This document shows positions 10,052 to 20,130 of a DNA stretch of 64,000 nucleotides, one piece after another. The stretch covers positions 682,001 to 746,000 of the forward strand of contig NZ_JALKFS010000005.1 in assembly GCF_023051145.1 (NCBI RefSeq), in the 5' to 3' direction. This DNA comes from Williamsia sp. DF01-3 (GTDB lineage Bacteria > Actinomycetota > Actinomycetes > Mycobacteriales > Mycobacteriaceae). Made by a program: the position numbers and the translations under genes. The first letter of the stretch is position 1, and every line of letters begins with the position of its first letter. The notes under the pieces are model-generated. The model had not been told where the DNA came from, did no database searches, and saw nothing but the letters and a program-made list of their open reading frames with translations.

Positions 10052-13000
10052 TTTCTTGCGGCACCACCCTCAGTGAGCCGGTGCGTGACCATCCCCAGTT
10101 CTTCTCTGTCCCCGTGGTGATCTCGGCTGCCGGAGCATCGGGCACCAACGGGGTGTAACGCTCGAGCGACCCCCAGTCCCGATACCAGTCGTCGTCGAGG
10201 TAGGTCGCCACGGTGTTCGCCCGCGCCAGCGCCTCGGGCACGGCCAGCACACCACCGTCGTCCGCGGCCTGCCACGTCTTGGACTGCGACGCGGCGGTCA
10301 CCCTGTCGGGCAGGATGCGCCACTGCGGGAGGTCGGCGACTCCATCGGTGATCGAAAACGGTTGCTGGCAAGGGAATTGAGATGCGACGCTCAGGTCGAT
10401 CAACGTGGGGGAGTCCGATCCGACAACGTCCTGCAATGTCTTAAGCTGCGGTGCGCGGGGTGGGGTGACCGCAAGCCACTGTTTCGGGTTGACGTTGTTG
10501 TCCTTGGCCACGATTCGCATGGCGGTGGCATCCCGGGGGACCTGCGCCATCGGGACGCGCAGGTTGCGCCACGGCCGGTTCGGCTTGTCGGGCCCGGGGT
10601 CGATGGGCACGATCTGCGGGCCGAGGTCGGTGAACGACCCATCGGGGTTCGGGACACCGAACTGCACCTTCAGCTGCTGCCCGAAGGTTGCCACACCCTC
10701 TTCGTTGAACGTGAACACCGGTCCCGCCGCGCTGAACACGAGTAGCGGCGACGCATCGCGGGCGGGGAGGTTGTACCAACCGGTGGTCAGTGACGCCTCT
10801 CCTGAGTCGTAACCGTAGCTGCCGAGCACCGGCGTGGTGGCCGGGTCGAGGCCGAACGGCAGCGCCACGGTGGAACCGTTGACCGTTTCCGGCCCGGTTC
10901 CACCGGTGATGCCGGCGCCGGCACCCGAGACCACAAAGGGTTTGTTGAAGCTGGCCGACACGTTCATCTGACCGGGACGGGCGGAGCCCGCCTCGGGTGC
11001 CAGATCGCCGGCAACGCCGTTCGGGGTGAAGCCGACGGGATCTTGGCCGGCTAGGGCGTCCGACGCCGATGCGCCGTCGGCAGGGGTCAGCATCCCCCGG
11101 TTCGGGTCTTCCTCGACCAGCACCGCATCCGCCATCGCGCAGCTGTTCCCGCGAAGAGCATCGAAGTTCGCACCGAGCACCGTATAGGCGGGATACCGCG
11201 ACAGCGCGGCCTTGGCGAAGACCGCCAGCATGCAGATCACCATGAAACCGGCGATCAGGGCGATGGGGGAGGAGGCGATGAACAGCCGGCGGCGGTCGGA
11301 CCGCGCCTCGGCGGCCGACGCGTCAGGTCCGTGGGCTAGCCCCTTGTTGGTGACGTAGTCGAGGCGCAGGTGCTGCCATACCGCGACGGCGCCTGCCACC
11401 ACGGCGAGAACCAGGAAGATGGTGGACACCTCGCGACCGGCGAGGACCGGTGCCTTGTCGAACCACGAGATGCCGAAGTTGTAGGCGAAGGGCCAGGCGT
11501 TCTCGCCGGCCATCGCCGCGGCGAGGGCGAAGAGCAGTCCCGCCACGAAGACCGAGAGGTTCCGCACGGACCGCGCTGCCGACTGGGCGACGGCGATGGT
11601 GGCCGTGGCGGCCAGCGCAGCGGCGAAACCGGCGAACACGCCGTAATGGATGGTCCACTTGGTGGGTGTGAACATCATCAGCAGCAAGGTGATGAGCGTG
11701 GCGCCGAGTACCCGCCAGGCCGGCCCCGGATCGACCGCACGAATCTTCTTGCGTCGCAACATCACCGCGAGTGTCACGAACACCGACGACAGCAACAGCA
11801 ACAGCGGCACCCGACGGGTCAGGGCGCCATCGGGCGTGGTGACGGTGATGAAGTAGTACCGCAGGTACTCCTGCCACCACGAGATGGTCGGCCCGACGAT
11901 GTAGCGCGTGCGCACGGCGTCGAACACCGATGCCAGGGTCTGATCACGGAAGACCACGAGCACGACCAGCGAGGCGGCCGCTATGGACGGTGCCACCACA
12001 GCGGCGAGGTTGAGCATCCGCACGCGGTTGCCGCGTTCGGGGTCGCGGCCGCGTTCGAGCAGCACCCGCAGCATGGGCCGAGCGCCCACGATCAGCACGG
12101 CGACTGCGATGACACCCTGCGGCGCCAGGGCGAGAGTGAGCCCGGCGCACATCGCCGCGAGGGCGGCCGGTAGCAACCGTCGCGTCGCGATGGCGTGCTC
12201 GACGGCCCACCAGGTCAGCAGGGACCCCAGGATGATGATCGATTCGCTGCGCAGTCCACTGGCGAACGGCAGCCAGAACGCGGTGAACACAGCCGCGGCC
12301 GCCCAGATGGCCCAGGCGCTGCGGCGGACTCCGGCACCGAGGCGGGGCAACAAGACCCGCGACAGGATGAACCACGACCCGAGGCCGGCGAGGAGCGATG
12401 GAATGCGCATCCACAGTCCCGAGGCCGATACCTCCGACCAGAGGGCCAGGAACGAGTAGTACCAGTCGAACGGTGCCTCGGCGATGCCGTAGAAGCGGTA
12501 GTAGTTGGCGAGGTAGCCCGCGCCCTCGGACGCGCGGCCCATGTTGAGGATGTAGCCGTCGTCGGGTGAGCCTGCGCCGAGGAAGTGCCAGATGAGCAGG
12601 ACACCGATGACGGCCAGGTCGGTGACGCGCGGTCGCAGCACCTTGCTCCAGGCGGGGGTGCCGATCCGTCGGTGGTACCCGGCGATCCAGTCGAGCCGGC
12701 CGAGGCAGATCAGCGAGACGGCGATCGCGATGAGACCGACGATCAGCGCGAGCTGCTTGATCAGGGTCGGTGTGGAGGAGAAGCGCGTGTCGACCACTGT
12801 GGTGACTGAAAGTCCCTGCGCCTGGGCGGCTTTCACGTCGTCGGTGGGGATGTCGGTGAAGACGCCGTCGAACTGTGGTCGTTGATCGATGCCCAAGGTG
12901 CCGACCGGACCGAGACCGACGAACTGTGCGCCCACCCCTCCCGGGTTCGACCAGATCCGGAGATCACGGCACTGCGGCGATCCGACGGCGTCGCGGGGCG

Positions 13001-13382
13001 CCGTGGCAGCCAGCTCGTTTCGGAACACCACCGACACCGACGACGCGGAGGCGGAGACCACCAGGGCCTTCTGATTGAACTGCTGGGCGCTCGGTGGCAT
13101 CGTCGCCAGCACCAGGCCCCGGTCGGTTCCGAGGCTGTCGATCAGGGAGCACGGAATGGTCGCATCGAGGGTCTGCGGCGTCTGCGCGATCAACGGTGCG
13201 GTGACCGACGCGGTCGTGCTGGAAAGCGACTGACCTGCGGGCCAATCGATCTTCGCGGTGGATTTGTCGACCGGCAGCAGAGGGGTGATCGCACACAGCA
13301 CGATCCCGACCAGTCCCGCCACGATTGCGGTCCAACGGACAGTCCCCGCTCGGGGGATGTGAGAGGACACAGGCACGAGCAA
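10044..13382 (-). CDS. embA: Arabinosyltransferase, EmbA position
   Basis: An arabinosyltransferase of about 1110 residues, the middle gene of the emb operon. The Emb architecture is intact: an N-terminal membrane segment, a periplasmic domain, the catalytic loop GSPDDGYIL (near residue 270), WMRIPSLL, a polytopic core containing FTPTKWTIH, and a C-terminal carbohydrate-binding-like region. The C-terminus NWGWSRTGSLRVVPQ is the EmbA-like ending and differs from the SGLWSPAPIR/MR endings of its neighbours. In M. tuberculosis EmbA acts with EmbB on the arabinogalactan hexa-arabinofuranosyl terminus. The TTG at 13380-13382 is the most upstream possible start; GTG codons at 13374-13376 and 13368-13370 are plausible alternatives. 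The 3' end overlaps embB by eight bases. Confidence 0.92.
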   Translation of the reverse strand: MLVPVSSHIPRAGTVRWTAIVAGLVGIVLCAITPLLPVDKSTAKIDWPAGQSLSSTTASVTAPLIAQTPQTLDATIPCSLIDSLGTDRGLVLATMPPSAQQFNQKALVVSASASSVSVVFRNELAATAPRDAVGSPQCRDLRIWSNPGGVGAQFVGLGPVGTLGIDQRPQFDGVFTDIPTDDVKAAQAQGLSVTTVVDTRFSSTPTLIKQLALIVGLIAIAVSLICLGRLDWIAGYHRRIGTPAWSKVLRPRVTDLAVIGVLLIWHFLGAGSPDDGYILNMGRASEGAGYLANYYRFYGIAEAPFDWYYSFLALWSEVSASGLWMRIPSLLAGLGSWFILSRVLLPRLGAGVRRSAWAIWAAAAVFTAFWLPFASGLRSESIIILGSLLTWWAVEHAIATRRLLPAALAAMCAGLTLALAPQGVIAVAVLIVGARPMLRVLLERGRDPERGNRVRMLNLAAVVAPSIAAASLVVLVVFRDQTLASVFDAVRTRYIVGPTISWWQEYLRYYFITVTTPDGALTRRVPLLLLLSSVFVTLAVMLRRKKIRAVDPGPAWRVLGATLITLLLMMFTPTKWTIHYGVFAGFAAALAATATIAVAQSAARSVRNLSVFVAGLLFALAAAMAGENAWPFAYNFGISWFDKAPVLAGREVSTIFLVLAVVAGAVAVWQHLRLDYVTNKGLAHGPDASAAEARSDRRRLFIASSPIALIAGFMVICMLAVFAKAALSRYPAYTVLGANFDALRGNSCAMADAVLVEEDPNRGMLTPADGASASDALAGQDPVGFTPNGVAGDLAPEAGSARPGQMNVSASFNKPFVVSGAGAGITGGTGPETVNGSTVALPFGLDPATTPVLGSYGYDSGEASLTTGWYNLPARDASPLLVFSAAGPVFTFNEEGVATFGQQLKVQFGVPNPDGSFTDLGPQIVPIDPGPDKPNRPWRNLRVPMAQVPRDATAMRIVAKDNNVNPKQWLAVTPPRAPQLKTLQDVVGSDSPTLIDLSVASQFPCQQPFSITDGVADLPQWRILPDRVTAASQSKTWQAADDGGVLAVPEALARANTVATYLDDDWYRDWGSLERYTPLVPDAPAAEITTGTEKNWGWSRTGSLRVVPQENE

Positions 13383-13467
13383 CGATGGTATTGCACTGAC
13401 CTGAGAGCCCGAACCTGCCCCGAGCGGGGGATCGGTCCTGCGACCGCTGCGGTGACCTACGGCACAG

Positions 13468-16400
13468 TCAGTACCGGATGGGCGCGGGACTCCACAGTCC
13501 GGACCGAGTGGTCTCGCCCAGCTTCAGTTCCGCCAGATCCGCCGGCTCACCGTAGGGCTCGTAACGAACCAGCGAACCCCAGTCGCGACCGATGTCGCCC
13601 TCGAGATAGGAGGGCACCGTGGTCTTGTCCAGGGCCACCTCGATCCAGCCCAGTGGTCCACCACCGAAGGCGTCCTGCCACGCGCCGACCGCGGCGGACA
13701 GATCGGCACCGGGCGCGATCCGCCACTGCGGGATCTCGGCGACCCCGTCGCGATGGTCGAACGGGCGCTGGCACGGGAACGCGAGCCCGCTGGTCCAGTC
13801 GAGCTGCACGGGGTCGGTGCTGCCGACCATCGTCTGCAGTGTCTGCAGACGCGGTGACCTCGGAGGCGTCAGTGCGATGAAGCTGTCCTGCGCAAGGTTC
13901 TCGTCCTTGGCGACGATGCGGATCGCCGTGGTGTCGTTCGGGAACGAACTGCGGTAGGTCCGCAGGTCCCGCCACGAGGGTCGTGGACCCGGGTCGATCA
14001 GATCGACCTCACCCGCCACCTGGAAGTCCTCGTTCGAGTCGCCGGATCCGGTCGAGTACTCCATCTTGATGTTCTCGATGTCGAACTGACCGGCGACCGC
14101 CATCGTGATCAGCGGGGTGTCGGCGTTCCGTGCGGGAAGCCGATACCAGGACGAGGTGAGGTACGAGGGGAACTGGTCGTTTTGCGAATAGCTGCCGAGC
14201 ACGGGTGTGACGGCCGGATCCAGCCCGAACGGCAGTTTTGCCGTACTGCCGTTGACGCCGGCCTGATCGGTTTCACCGCCGCCGGTCCCGCCCGCGTTCG
14301 AATTGAGCACATCCGGCGAGATGGCGACGTTGCCGCCGAGCACGCCGAGGCTGCCCGCGCTTGCGGTCGAGTCCAATGTCAGCGGTAGACCGTTTGCGGT
14401 GAATCCAGCGTTGGCAGGCGCACCTTCTGCCGGTTCGGACGAACCGTTCAGGCCGAGTGCGACGTTGCCGTCCACCGGCTCGAGGAGGTCGCCCGAGGGA
14501 TCGGGTTCCACCAGGACCTTTTCGGCCATCGCGCAGATGTCCCCGCGCAGGGCATCGACGTTCGACGACGGAATGGAGAACGATCCACTCTGCTTCACGC
14601 CCGAGGCGACACCGGTGCCGATCTGGAAGACCACGAGGAAAGCACCCGCGACGGCCAGAGGTGCCGCGGCGAGTGTGCTGTACCACCGGCGAGGACGGGT
14701 GCCCGACGCCCGGGAGCCGCCGCGGCGCCGTCTTTGCGCCTATCGAACGGCTCGCGGAAGTGGAACCAGAACGCGACGAGCAGGGCGGCCGCGCAGAGGT
14801 ACAGCATGACGCTGCCCAGAGCGACCCCGAAGCGAACGGGAAGCGCGCCCCACGGCATGCCCCAGTTCGAGTAGTAGAAGAAGGCGTTCGGTGCGGTGAA
14901 CGACAGACCGGTGATGAACAGGACCAGTGCGATGAAGAGCATCCGGTTGCGCCTGGCATGCATGGCCTCGGCGCTCACCGCGATGGCCGCGATGGCTGCC
15001 AGTGCCGCCGCCAGGCCGGCGAACACACCGAACTGGTGGGTCCACTTGGTGGGGGTGAACATGAGGAAGATGAGCGAGGCGAAGGTGATCCCGACGATGC
15101 GACGGGACGGGCCCAGCGCCGTACCGGGTATGCGGCTCTTCCGGATGAGCATCGCGCCGGAGACCACCAGCCCGACGAGCATCGCCAGCACCGCGAACCG
15201 GCGGGACACCGAGCCGTTGGCCGAGAACTCGAACAACGCCGAGTACCGGTCGATCTCGTTGTACCAGTGCAGAGAGGGGCCCAGCGCAGTCTTCATGCTT
15301 GTCGACTGCGTGAATGCGGCGAGGGTCAGATCGGAGAAGACGACAAACATCACGAATACGCCGGCCGCGGCGACCGGAGCCACCATCGCCAGATAGCTCC
15401 TGAGGTCCCCGCCGATGGCCTTGGCTCGTTTGATCAGGGCCATCACCATGGGGCGGGCACCGGCGATCAACGCCGCGACCGCCATCAAGCCCGTGGGTCC
15501 GGCCGCGAGGCTGAATGCTCCGATCGTGCAGGCCACTGCCGCTGGAAGGATCCTGCCGGTCGCGATCGCACGTTCCACCGAGCACCACGTGAGCAGCGCG
15601 CCCAGGCAGATGATCGGCTCGGGTCGGAGACCGTTGTTGAACGGGAACCACGACGCGAGGAACACGAATGCCGCGGTCCACGGCACGATGCGGTTGGTGG
15701 TCGCCGCGCGGCCGAGGCGAGGGAGCACCTCGTGGGACAGGATCAGCCACACCAGGATTCCGCAGACCAGCGCGGGCAGGCGCATCCACGGGCTGGCGGT
15801 GGTGACGTGCGCCAGCCATCCGAACACCTGGTAGTACCAGCCGAACGGGGCCTCCGGCGCGCCGTACCAGCGGTAGTAGTTGGCGGTGTAGCCGGCGTGC
15901 TCGGCAACCCGCGACATCGTCAGGATGTATCCGTCGTCCGATGTGTTCGCGCCGACGATGTGCCAGATGACAAGCGCGCCGATCACCACGCCGTCGCGGG
16001 CGTTGAACGTCCACCATCGGGCGGGCAGGAACCGGCGGTGCTTGCGGCCATCGGTGGAGTCGAGCACGGCCAATGCGCCCAGAGAGATCAACGTGCAGAG
16101 CACCCCGACCGCGATAGCGAGCCACTTGAGGATGGTGGGGGCGGTGCTGTACCGATCGTCGATGGTGGCGTGCGCCGTCAGGCCGGGCAGCGACGTCGCA
16201 GCGCCGGTCAGGTCTGTGTAGATGCCGGTCATCTGGGGGCGCTGGTCGCCGTCGGTCGTCTCGCCGACGAGGGGTTCACCTTCGGCGTCGGTCATCCCGA
16301 CGAACTCGGCCTTCACCGATTCAGCGGTGGCGGTCACCTTGATGCTCTCGCAACCCTGCGACCGGATGTCGGCGAGCGTCGCGAAGGCCACGGGGGTGTT

Positions 16401-16847
16401 GCGGACCACCACCTCGACGGACTGCCGATCCAGTGCATCTGTCGCCTGGCCGGACTTGCGTATGAAAAGACCTCGGGCGACTGCCTTTTCGGCCTGTTTA
16501 GGGGTGGTCGAGACGAGCACGGTCTGGCCGGGCCCGGTGAGCTGGTCGACGGCGCTGCACGGCACCGTGGTGTCCAGGTCGATCGGTACATAGGAGACGA
16601 GCGGTGCGAGCACCGACTGCAATTTGTCCTGCTGCGGCCAGTTCACCTCGGCGGTGGTCTGATTGACGGGCAGCAGCGGCGTCGCCAGGGCAAGGAAGAC
16701 GCCGAGCAGACCGGTGACGATCGCAGCGAGCTTGGCGATCCGCGCCCGGTCGTGGGTCGGTTTCACCGTCGGGGCGTCAGCAGGCACAAACGCAGATGGT
16801 AACCGCCTGGGCGTGTCGGATTCTCTTGCGGTGCCGCGCCGAGCCAT
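13468..16847 (-). CDS. embC: Arabinosyltransferase, EmbC position, with one frameshift
   Basis: The first gene of the emb operon. The N-terminal frame runs 16847 to about 14710 and holds NTSDDGYILTMSR, WMRLPALVC and FTPTKWTHQ. The C-terminal frame starts around 14720 and continues through RRWYSTLAAAPLAV to the stop at 13468, ending SGLWSPAPIRY. The frame switch falls between about 14702 and 14745, in the GC-rich cytoplasmic loop after REPFDRRKDG. One extra base in the CCCGGG at 14709-14714 would join the halves, but the exact site cannot be fixed. The resulting protein of about 1127 residues has normal Emb length. The ATG at 16845-16847 is only 11 bases from the divergent aroQ ATG, so a GTG at 16785-16787 is a reasonable alternative start. 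Confidence 0.9.
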
Positions 16848-16858
16848 ACAGTTGCCCC

Positions 16859-17345
16859 ATGATCGACAGCCGCGAATCCGGTGACCGTGCGCCCATCCTC
16901 TTGCTGAACGGGCCCAACCTGAACGCGCTCGGCACCCGGCAGCCTGATGTCTACGGCGCCGACACGCTTGAGGACGCGGTGGCGATCGCCACCGCGGCCG
17001 CGGCGGAGTCCGGTTTCACCGTGCACGCGCGCCAGACCAACCACGAGGGCGAGATGCTCGGAGTGGATCCACGGGGCACGTGGTCAAGCGTGCGGAATCG
17101 TCATCAATCCTGGCGGATGGACGCACACGTCGGTGGCGCTGCGGGACGCGCTGGTCATTCCCGAGGTGCCGATCTTCGAGGTGCATGTCAGCAACGTGCA
17201 CGCGCGTGAGGAGTTCCGCCACCGGTCCTATGTGTCCGGCGTCGCCGAGGGTGTCATAGCGGGGTTCGGCATCCGTGGTTACGAGTTCGCGGTGCGCCGA
17301 CTCGTCGAGCTGGTGATGGCTTCGACGGGTGTCGATCGAACGTAA
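16859..17345 (+). CDS. aroQ: Type II 3-dehydroquinate dehydratase, with one frameshift
   Basis: AroQ dehydrates 3-dehydroquinate to 3-dehydroshikimate in the shikimate pathway. The first frame gives [20 protein letters not shown] (active-site N-terminal region) and [10 protein letters not shown]. The second frame gives [20 protein letters not shown], the HTSVALRDA segment, and [17 protein letters not shown] with its catalytic His. The frames meet at 17060-17061, where CTCGGAGTGG replaces the expected CTCGAGTGG. One G too many breaks the gene, the only insertion among the frameshifts here. With it removed the protein is about 161 residues, slightly longer than typical type II enzymes. The start is the ATG at 16859, 11 bases from the divergent embC start with no clear Shine-Dalgarno. 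The position beside emb genes is not its mycobacterial location, so it looks like a local insertion. Confidence 0.9.
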
Positions 17346-17642
17346 TCTGTGACGAGCATCACATTCGAAGCACTGTAAATGCGTGAATAAAAGACGAGCG
17401 ACGGGCAAAGGGCCCTAGCTTTCGCCAGCTCAGGGCGCTCACCGGCCGCGTGTGGGAAGGTTGGAGGCCCTTCCTCGGTTATGATCCTGCAGAACCATTG
17501 CGCCCTCTCCGGTCAGCCATCGTAGCGAGATGTGTCGGACCTGTGACTTGTACGCGGTAGTTTCGCGTTCGATCCGCAAACTCGGGTCAGGCGGTACGAG
17601 GTCGAAGTAGGTAGTTGGAGGGTTATATGCGGGAGTTGATTT

Positions 17643-18521
17643 ATGGCAACCCGTGATGCCCGATCGACCACCGCCCCGGAACTCGACTCGGCTGCAATAG
17701 ACGCCTACGAATCCGAACTGCGGGAGACCGGCTTCCGTGCCGCGGTCACCCGGGTCAACCGATACCTCGCTCGCCCTCGATGGTGGGTCGAGATCCTCAT
17801 GCTCGGCGCGTTGTACGCCATCTACTCGGCCATCCGCAACAGCGTGGGCGACGTCGCCGCGGCGGCATACCGCAACGCAGACGAGATCCTGAGGATCGAA
17901 GACAGCTGGAACTTCGCCCTCGAGCGGCCACTCAACGAACTGGTGCACACCACCACGTGGCTCGCCAATCTGGTTGCCCTCCAGTACGCCACCCTGCACT
18001 TCATCGTCACCCCTGTGGTGCTGATCTGGCTGTTGTTCCGGCGCAAACAGTATTACCGCCAGGTCAGCGGCGTGCTGGTCTTGACGACAGGCTTGGCCCT
18101 GATCGGTTTCTACTGGCTGCCCACCGCGCCGCCGCGCCTGCTCAAAGGCGAGGGATTTGTCGACGTCATGGCGCAAACCGCCTCATGGGGCTGGTGGCCT
18201 GAGTCGGGAGCGCCCGGCAGCGACGCCATCTCCAACCAGTTCGCCGCCATGCCTTCGCTGCACTGCGCGTGGGCCACCTGGTGCGGTGTGACGTTGTTCT
18301 TCCTGGCGAAGTGGAAGTGGCTGCGCATCCTCGGCCTCATCTACCCGTTCACCACATATTTTGTGGTCATGGGTTCGGGAAACCACTACATTCTTGATGT
18401 CATCGCAGGGGTCTGGCTCCTGGCGGTGGCGGCGCTGATCATCTACGCGCCGACCTTGACCCGATGGTGGCGCAACCGAGCGGTCCGCAGGCCGGAGAGT
18501 GCAGGGGTGTCGATCGGATGA
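17643..18521 (+). CDS. PAP2/AUR1-like membrane phosphotransferase
   Basis: A 292-residue membrane protein with about six hydrophobic segments. The PAP2-type active-site pieces are visible: MPSLHCAWATW (near residue 202) and GSGNHYILDVIAG (near 241), whose histidines match the AUR1/inositol-phosphotransferase arm of the phosphatidic acid phosphatase superfamily. Likely roles are lipid phosphate removal or transfer of a phospho-headgroup such as phosphoinositol; the sequence does not decide. The start is the ATG at 17643. The stop TGA (18519-18521) overlaps the ATG of the next gene (ATGA), so the two are coupled. The 297 bases upstream (17346-17642) contain no recognisable gene and presumably hold the promoter. 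Placement between aftA and embC suggests an envelope lipid role, which is inference. Confidence 0.8.
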   Translation: MATRDARSTTAPELDSAAIDAYESELRETGFRAAVTRVNRYLARPRWWVEILMLGALYAIYSAIRNSVGDVAAAAYRNADEILRIEDSWNFALERPLNELVHTTTWLANLVALQYATLHFIVTPVVLIWLLFRRKQYYRQVSGVLVLTTGLALIGFYWLPTAPPRLLKGEGFVDVMAQTASWGWWPESGAPGSDAISNQFAAMPSLHCAWATWCGVTLFFLAKWKWLRILGLIYPFTTYFVVMGSGNHYILDVIAGVWLLAVAALIIYAPTLTRWWRNRAVRRPESAGVSIG

Positions 18522-20103
18522 GCTTCCCGGTGGCCTTGCCGGCACTGGGCCGGCGGCCGCTCCTCCCACTCCTGGTGGCGCTGATCGCCATCGTGGGCCT
18601 GTGGGTGGCGCATCCGACGGTCGGGGATCTGCAAGCGGCCATCGCGCGTGAGGAAGCTGCTCGATCCGGCGTCGGCCTCGGTTACTGGTTCGGGTGGTAC
18701 GGCGGCGTGTCGCCCGGCAGCTATTCGCTGATCGTCCCGGCACTGTCGACACTCACCGGTTCCTTGCTTCTGCTGTGCCTTGCCACCGCTGCGATCGCTC
18801 TGCTGGCCGTCCCGCTGGCCAAAGGCGCCACGCACCAGACCGTGCTGGTCTGGGCCATCACCATCGCCGCGGTACTGAACATGCTCTCGGGCCGGGTGGC
18901 GTTCGCCGTGGGAGCGGCCATCGCCCTCGGGGCCATCGTCGTCGTGCGCCGCGGGTATCTGGCGCTGGGGGTCATCGGCCTGCTGGTCGCCGGCCTCGCG
19001 AGTCCGCTGGCCCCGGCGTTTGTCGGCCTGGCTGCGGTGCCCTTTGCGTTCGGTCGTGACGAGCAGGCCCGGACCTCCTGGTGGGTGCTGGGTGGGTCTG
19101 CCCTCGGGGTGGGCGTGCCGTTCTTGATGTTCGGCAGCCCCGGGGCTCAGGGGTTCCCCGCCACCACCCTGTTCTGGGTCGCCCTGATCGCCGTGGGCGG
19201 CGCCGCAGCGCTCACCATCCCGCCGCCCGGTGGATCGTGCCACTGGCGAGCGCCGCGGCCATCGTCATGTTTCTCGTGCCGACGGGCGTTGGCTCCAACC
19301 TCAGTCGGTTCTTCTGTCTGGTGCTGCCGTGTCTGTGTCTCTTCTACTCGAAGCGGTCGCTCAAGTTCCTGGCCATTGCGCTGGCCCCGGCCCTCATCTA
19401 CGCGACGTTCGTGGCGACCGCAGACCAGGTGGTCGGAGCCGACTCCGGTGACAGCAACCGCGACTACATCCCTCTGCGCTCACAGCTGGTCGACCGGCCG
19501 GAGATCAACAACCACCGCGTGGAGCTGGTGGATGCCCAAACCCACGCGGGCGCACACAAACTCGGCATGACCATCAAGCTGGCGCGCGGCTGGGAGAACC
19601 AGTCGGACTCGCGGTTCAACCCGATCTTCTACGAAGAGAACGCGCTGACCCCCCAGTCGTACAGGCAGTGGCTGTCGGAGAACGCGGTTGCCTTTGTTGC
19701 GGTCTCTGCCGATCCGCTGCGTCAGATGAAGAACGAAGCCGCACTGGTGCAGTCGGGCCTGCCCTATCTCGAACGGGTCTGGGGCAACGACAAGTGGGAC
19801 CTCTACAAGGTCGATGACCCCGCCCCGATCGTCCCGGCGCCGCTGACAGTTGTCGAGTCGTCGCCGGCGAAGCTCGTCCTGGACGTACCCGACACACAGG
19901 CGCACGCGATTCAGGTGCGCTACAACAAGTATCTCGTCGCGCGCAGCAGTGTGGACGAGAACCTCTACGCCTGCATCACCGAGACGCCGGACAGTTGGGT
20001 CACCTTGCAGGCCACCCTTCCGGGTCAGTACATCCTCGAGGGCCTTCTGTCGGTCCGGGGAGTCGTGGGCGCGCAGCCGCTCGATTGTGGCCCTGACCGG
20101 TAG
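18518..20103 (+). CDS. Polytopic membrane protein, unknown, with one frameshift
   Basis: Starts at ATG 18518, overlapping the PAP2 stop. The first frame encodes about nine hydrophobic segments up to LTIP. The second frame resumes at about 19222 with ARWIVPLASAAAIVMF and continues to a soluble C-terminal domain of about 200 residues rich in aromatic and acidic residues (for example KLARGWENQSDSRFNP, LPYLERVWGNDKWDLYKV). The frames join if one C is added to the CCC at 19219-19221. The design, a polytopic N-terminus with an extracytoplasmic C-domain, resembles GT-C-like actinobacterial membrane proteins, but I see no catalytic motif I can name. Function is unknown. Coupling to the PAP2 gene suggests they handle the same lipid-linked substrate, which is inference. 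Confidence 0.72.
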
Positions 20104-20130
20104 AGAATTAGGACCCGGACCGGTAGAGCG

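Noticed and set aside
14457-16802. Very long open frame (about 780 codons) antisense to embC
   Set aside because: The translation is Arg/Gly/His/Glu-rich with no domain logic, typical of the complement of a high-GC gene; the embC strand has clear motifs.
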